Shown in pieces: positions 60,534-64,000 of a DNA stretch of 64,000 nt. The notes under the pieces were generated by a model. That model saw nothing but the letters and a program-made list of their open reading frames with translations, was not told where the DNA came from and did no database searches. The stretch is from the NCBI GenBank assembly GCA_910586585.1, contig CAJUKA010000015.1:10536-74535 (forward strand), read 5' to 3'. Positions within the stretch are counted from its first letter, which is position 1. Every line of letters begins with the position of its first letter. Origin of the DNA: an uncultured Lachnospiraceae bacterium (GTDB lineage Bacteria > Bacillota > Clostridia > Lachnospirales > Lachnospiraceae). The position numbers were made by a program, and so were the translations under genes.

Positions 60534-61628
60534 ATGAATTATAAAATAATGCATATTGTTGGGAACAGACCTCAATTTATAAAGCTTGCGCCAGTTTCAA
60601 GAGAACTACAAAAGAGAAATCATAATGAAATTATAGTTCATACAGGACAGCATTATGATGAAAATATGTCAGATATCTTTTTTGAGGAGTTACAAATTCC
60701 AAAACCGAAAGTTAATCTTAATGTGGGAAGCGGTACACATGCCCAGGTAACAGCAAAAGTAATAAGTCGATTAGAGGAAGCTGTGATAAATGAAAAGCCA
60801 GATGGAGTACTGATATATGGAGATACCAATTCGACATTGGCGGCAGCAATTGTGGTGAGAAAATTAAACATTCCTTTATTTCATGTAGAAGCTGGACCGC
60901 GTACATATGACACAAAAAATCCAGAGGAACAAAACCGTATTGTGGCTGATCATCTGGCAAATTATCTTTTTGCACCAGATAAGATATCTGTAGAGAATTT
61001 AACAAGGGAAGGAATTGCATCAGAACAAATTATTTTTTCTGGTGATGTAATGTATGATCAGTTTATTTACACATCAGCTAACCAAACAGATACTAAAATA
61101 GGCCAATATCCAGATAATTTTATTTTGATGACATGGCATCGTCAGGAAAATACCTGCAGTAAAAATAGGATGGAAAAAATGCTTTCCTTTATTGGAAAAA
61201 TAAATTATAAGATAGTTTTCCCTATCCATCCGCGGACCAGAAAATTACTCTTAAAATATAACTTGTGGAATGAAGTAATAGATAATGAAAATCTGATAAT
61301 TATAGCTCCTGTGGGTTATAAAGAAATGACAGTATTATTAAGTCAGTGCAAACTACTGATATCCGATTCAGGCGGAGCTTCAAAGGAGGCATCCTTTGCT
61401 GGAAAAAAATGTTTTTTCCCCCTGAAGTTGGATGTATGGCCTGAACTTATCGAATGTGGATATATTAATATAGTAGATATTGAAGATGATAATTCAGTCT
61501 GCCGTAATATTGAATCTATAGAAGAAATAATACAATCGGATAAATTTTTACCACAGACAGATTATTTTGGAAATGGTAATGCTGCTGAAATTATAGTTGA
61601 TACAATAGAAAAGGCATTTCGTTTATAG
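60534..61628 (+). CDS. wecB: UDP-N-acetylglucosamine 2-epimerase
   Basis: Non-hydrolysing epimerase interconverting UDP-GlcNAc and UDP-ManNAc, or a related UDP-2-acetamido sugar. 364 residues: MHIVGNRPQFIKLAPVSRELQKR, VHTGQHYDENMSDIFFEEL, YGDTNSTLAAAIV, HVEAGPRTYDTKNPEEQNRIVADHLA (catalytic Asp/Glu and His), TWHRQENT, ISDSGGASKEASFAGKK. Followed by a Gfo/Idh oxidoreductase, as in WlbA/WlbD-type pathways to acidic mannosamine sugars. Confidence 0.92.
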   Translation: MNYKIMHIVGNRPQFIKLAPVSRELQKRNHNEIIVHTGQHYDENMSDIFFEELQIPKPKVNLNVGSGTHAQVTAKVISRLEEAVINEKPDGVLIYGDTNSTLAAAIVVRKLNIPLFHVEAGPRTYDTKNPEEQNRIVADHLANYLFAPDKISVENLTREGIASEQIIFSGDVMYDQFIYTSANQTDTKIGQYPDNFILMTWHRQENTCSKNRMEKMLSFIGKINYKIVFPIHPRTRKLLLKYNLWNEVIDNENLIIIAPVGYKEMTVLLSQCKLLISDSGGASKEASFAGKKCFFPLKLDVWPELIECGYINIVDIEDDNSVCRNIESIEEIIQSDKFLPQTDYFGNGNAAEIIVDTIEKAFRL

Positions 61629-61663
61629 AACAATGAACAGTGTAACAGAAGGGAAGAGTATGT

Positions 61664-62737
61664 ATGAGATATGCACTGATTGGCTGTGGCAGAATATCAC
61701 CAAACCATATTATGGCAGCGAGGAACAATAAACTTGAGATTGTGGCAATATGCGATATCAATCCATCCTGTATGGCGGATAAAATGCTCAAATTTAAATT
61801 AGACAGTACTGTGAATCGGTATACAGATTACAAAGAAATGATAAAGATAGAAAAACCAGAACTTGTAGCAATCTGTACGGAAAGTGGAAAACATGCAGAA
61901 ATTGCCTTATTTTGTATTGCACATGGGTGTAATTGTATCATAGAGAAGCCAATTGCTTTGTCAATAGCAGATGCAGACGCAATTATTGCGGCATCTATCA
62001 AATACCATGTGAAGGTTTGTGCCTGTCATCAGAACCGATTTAATAAATCAGTGCAGATTATAAGAGAAGCGATTGATATGAATCGTTTTGGCAGGCTGTT
62101 TTATGGAACAGCTCATATTAGATGGTGTAGAGATCGTGAATATTATGACAGGGCGCCTTGGAGAGGTACATGGGACCAGGATGGCGGAGCTTTGATGAAT
62201 CAGTGTATACATAATATTGACCTTCTGCGCTGGATGATGGGCGGAGAGATTGAGGAAGTCGTAGGAATGACAGACAGGCTTAATCATAATTATATAGAAG
62301 CTGAAGATTTTGGAATTGCTTTAATAAAGTTTAAAAATGGAAGTTATGGGATTGTTGAGGGAACAACAGACATTTATCCTAAGAATTTGGAAGAAACATT
62401 GTACATATTTGGAGAAAAAGGAACGATTAAAGCAGGCGGTCAGTCTGTCAATGTGATAGAGGAGTGGAGATTTTCGGATATGTTGGATGACCCAGACGAA
62501 GTGAAGGCGAGATTTCATGAAAATCCGCCCAATGTATATGGATATGGACATACGCCTTTGTATACAGATGTCATTAATGCCATCAAACAGGACAGGCAGC
62601 CTTATGTGACTGCGATGGATGGAAAAAAAGCATTAGAGCTTGTTCTGGCAGTCTATCAATCTGCGGCAAAGGGAGTCTGTGTAAAACTTCCGCTTAAGGA
62701 GTGCTCGACAATGGATTTTAAAGGAAGGTTTTCATAA
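61664..62737 (+). CDS. Gfo/Idh/MocA-family sugar dehydrogenase, WlbA-like
   Basis: 357 residues. Rossmann start RYALIGCGRISPNHIMAARNNKLEIVAICDINP, cofactor and catalytic motif IIEKPIALSIADADA (Lys of EKP), CACHQNRFNKSVQ, then YYDRAPWRGTWDQDGGALMNQCIHNIDLLRWMMGGEIEEV (the GG-x3-DxxxH segment). WlbA oxidises C3 of UDP-GlcNAcA. With the adjacent 2-epimerase it suggests a 3-amino or 3-keto mannosaminuronic sugar; aminotransferase not found here. Confidence 0.88.
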   Translation: MRYALIGCGRISPNHIMAARNNKLEIVAICDINPSCMADKMLKFKLDSTVNRYTDYKEMIKIEKPELVAICTESGKHAEIALFCIAHGCNCIIEKPIALSIADADAIIAASIKYHVKVCACHQNRFNKSVQIIREAIDMNRFGRLFYGTAHIRWCRDREYYDRAPWRGTWDQDGGALMNQCIHNIDLLRWMMGGEIEEVVGMTDRLNHNYIEAEDFGIALIKFKNGSYGIVEGTTDIYPKNLEETLYIFGEKGTIKAGGQSVNVIEEWRFSDMLDDPDEVKARFHENPPNVYGYGHTPLYTDVINAIKQDRQPYVTAMDGKKALELVLAVYQSAAKGVCVKLPLKECSTMDFKGRFS

Positions 62738-62738
62738 A

Positions 62739-63494
62739 ATGGAAAAAATAGAAAAAAGGGATATTGTAGATTATGAAAAAAATTATTCAAATGCTGTATG
62801 TGGATTTGAAAAATATAAGGTTTTTTATAGAAAACGTAAAATAGTAGAAATTATTGAACAATATAGTCCACAATCAATTTTAGAAATTGGTTGTGGTATG
62901 GAACCTTTATTCTGCTATGTAAAGGGAGACCAGAAATTTACGATTGTTGAACCAGCAGAAAAATTTTATGAAAATGCCAAACAATTAAGTGTAGAAAATA
63001 AGAACGTAACTTGCATCAAAGGTTTTTTTGAAGAAGAGGCGGATAGACTGTGTGAAACATCATTTGATATGGTTATTTGCAGCAGTTTGCTGCATGAAGT
63101 CAAACAGCCTGAAAAACTTTTGAATGCAATTAAGAAAGTTTGCAATAGTAAAACTGTGATACATATTAATGTTCCAAACATGTTTTCAATACACAGATTG
63201 CTTGGTGTTGAAATGGGAATTATATCAGATATATTTGAAGCATCTGACTGTAACAGACAATTTCAGCAGAATACGAACTTTGATATTGCTAAACTGAAAA
63301 CGATGATGGAAACTAATGGATTGAAAGTAATAGAAGAGGGTTCTTTTTTTGTAAAACCCTTTTCACATAAACAGATGGAAGATATGGTTGAAAAACATAT
63401 TATAGATGAAACTGTTTTAGATGGCTTATATAAACTTACAGAGTATATGCCACAGTTTGGCAGTGAAATATATGTGAACTGTATAATAAAATAA
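62739..63494 (+). CDS. SAM-dependent methyltransferase
   Basis: 251 residues, class I fold: motif I SILEIGCGMEPLFCYVKGD near 46-65, FTIVEPAEKFYENAKQL, FDMVICSSLLHEVKQPEKLLNAIKKV (motif IV and V). Starts one base after the preceding stop, so coupled. Probably O- or N-methylates a glycan residue; the target is inferred from context. Confidence 0.85.
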   Translation: MEKIEKRDIVDYEKNYSNAVCGFEKYKVFYRKRKIVEIIEQYSPQSILEIGCGMEPLFCYVKGDQKFTIVEPAEKFYENAKQLSVENKNVTCIKGFFEEEADRLCETSFDMVICSSLLHEVKQPEKLLNAIKKVCNSKTVIHINVPNMFSIHRLLGVEMGIISDIFEASDCNRQFQQNTNFDIAKLKTMMETNGLKVIEEGSFFVKPFSHKQMEDMVEKHIIDETVLDGLYKLTEYMPQFGSEIYVNCIIK

Positions 63495-63519
63495 TAAAGC
63501 GAAATCATTAAGAGGAAGT

Positions 63520-64000
63520 ATGGGAACAGCAGATAGAAAGAAATATAATCAATTTTGCAAAAGAGTATATGTGCCAATATATTCAAAGTCATGGTGGATG
63601 GATGCTGTATGCCTGCCAGAAAACTGGGATGTGTGGTTATATGAAAAAGAAGGGGATATCTGTGCTGTTATGCCTTATTATAAGGAACAAAGAGGAAAAT
63701 ACAGATATATCACAAAAGCACCATTGACGCAGAATAATGGCATTATTTTTAAAACAGATAATAGTGCAAAAACTGAAACAATAGCAAAATTTCAGGAGCA
63801 TGTAATAGATGCAGCAAATATTTTTATTGAATCATTAATGCTTGATGTGTATGAACAGCAGTACCATTACAGTTTTGAGAACTGGCTTCCTTTTTTATGG
63901 AATCAATATACAGCAATTACACGATATACTTATGTGATAGAGGACACATCTAATATTGAAACTATATGGAATGGAATGACCTCTAATTATAGACAGAATA
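63520..64000 (+). CDS. FemAB/GNAT-like acyltransferase, 5' part only
   Basis: 160 codons are visible before the window ends. YVPIYSKSWWMDAVCLPENWDVWLYEKEGDICAVMPYYKEQRGKYRYITKAPLTQNNGIIF is typical of the Acetyltransf_6/FemAB-like family that transfers acyl or aminoacyl groups in glycan clusters. ATG 63520 follows AGAGGAAG. Substrate unknown; catalytic region not complete in the window. Confidence 0.7.
   Translation, partial: MGTADRKKYNQFCKRVYVPIYSKSWWMDAVCLPENWDVWLYEKEGDICAVMPYYKEQRGKYRYITKAPLTQNNGIIFKTDNSAKTETIAKFQEHVIDAANIFIESLMLDVYEQQYHYSFENWLPFLWNQYTAITRYTYVIEDTSNIETIWNGMTSNYRQN

Noticed and set aside
1..64000. CRISPR arrays, rRNA or tRNA genes
   Set aside because: No regularly spaced repeats, cas genes or cloverleaf/rRNA sequence were seen on either strand.

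Overview
The window reads as the flagellin and surface-glycan region of a motile, low-GC Firmicute, most likely a member of the Lachnospiraceae (Roseburia-like). The grounds are the flagellin signature (MVVQHN..., KLSSGYKINRAADDAAGLAISEKM), SigD-type promoters of the form TAAA-N15-GCCGATAT, strong GGAGG ribosome sites, meso-DAP dehydrogenase and AT-rich codon use. This is a family-level reading from sequence only.

Layout. 1-6 kb: flagellin, FlaG, FliD, FliS and an FlgN/FliT-like chaperone. 6-18.5 kb: a second flagellin block with three more full flagellins (one inverted), a flagellin-metallopeptidase lacking its N-terminal filament domain, a 113-residue mini-flagellin and three paralogous family-2 glycosyltransferases that probably modify flagellin. 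18.7-26.3 kb: housekeeping and stress genes (ddh, a phosphoribosyltransferase/StiP-PELOTA operon, threonine aldolase, a two-gene chromate transporter, a MATE pump). 26.4-29.6 kb: a tyrosine recombinase inside a 1.5 kb segment bounded by exact inverted repeats, followed by a TnpB-family protein with all three RuvC catalytic acids substituted and a structured non-coding stretch. 29.6-64 kb: a large rightward glycan cluster. It holds a NeuB-like synthase, a KdsC-GmhA fusion, a TPP enzyme, pyruvyltransferase-like proteins, two radical SAM proteins, sugar-nucleotide epimerases, UDP-xylose synthase, the CDP-3,6-dideoxyhexose set rfbF-rfbH-rfbG, many glycosyltransferases, a UDP-GlcNAc 2-epimerase and a Gfo/Idh oxidoreductase. 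The last gene runs off the end.

The most unusual system is at 26,365-29,600. A consensus sigma-A promoter lies inside the inverted-repeat segment and, as sequenced, points out toward the nuclease-dead TnpB (TldR-like) gene. The recombinase would flip that promoter. TldR proteins are known RNA-guided transcriptional repressors, some of which control flagellin. The arrangement resembles Salmonella Hin/fljBA, but built from a tyrosine recombinase and an RNA-guided repressor beside a multi-flagellin locus. The parts are visible in the sequence; the regulatory circuit is inference.

Other notable items: the N-terminus-less flagellinolysin, the mini-flagellin, possible CsrA sites in flagellin leaders, a Rossmann-like module attached to or standing beside many enzymes of the glycan cluster, a degenerate rfbF duplicate, and a 244-bp MITE with perfect 8-bp target duplications.
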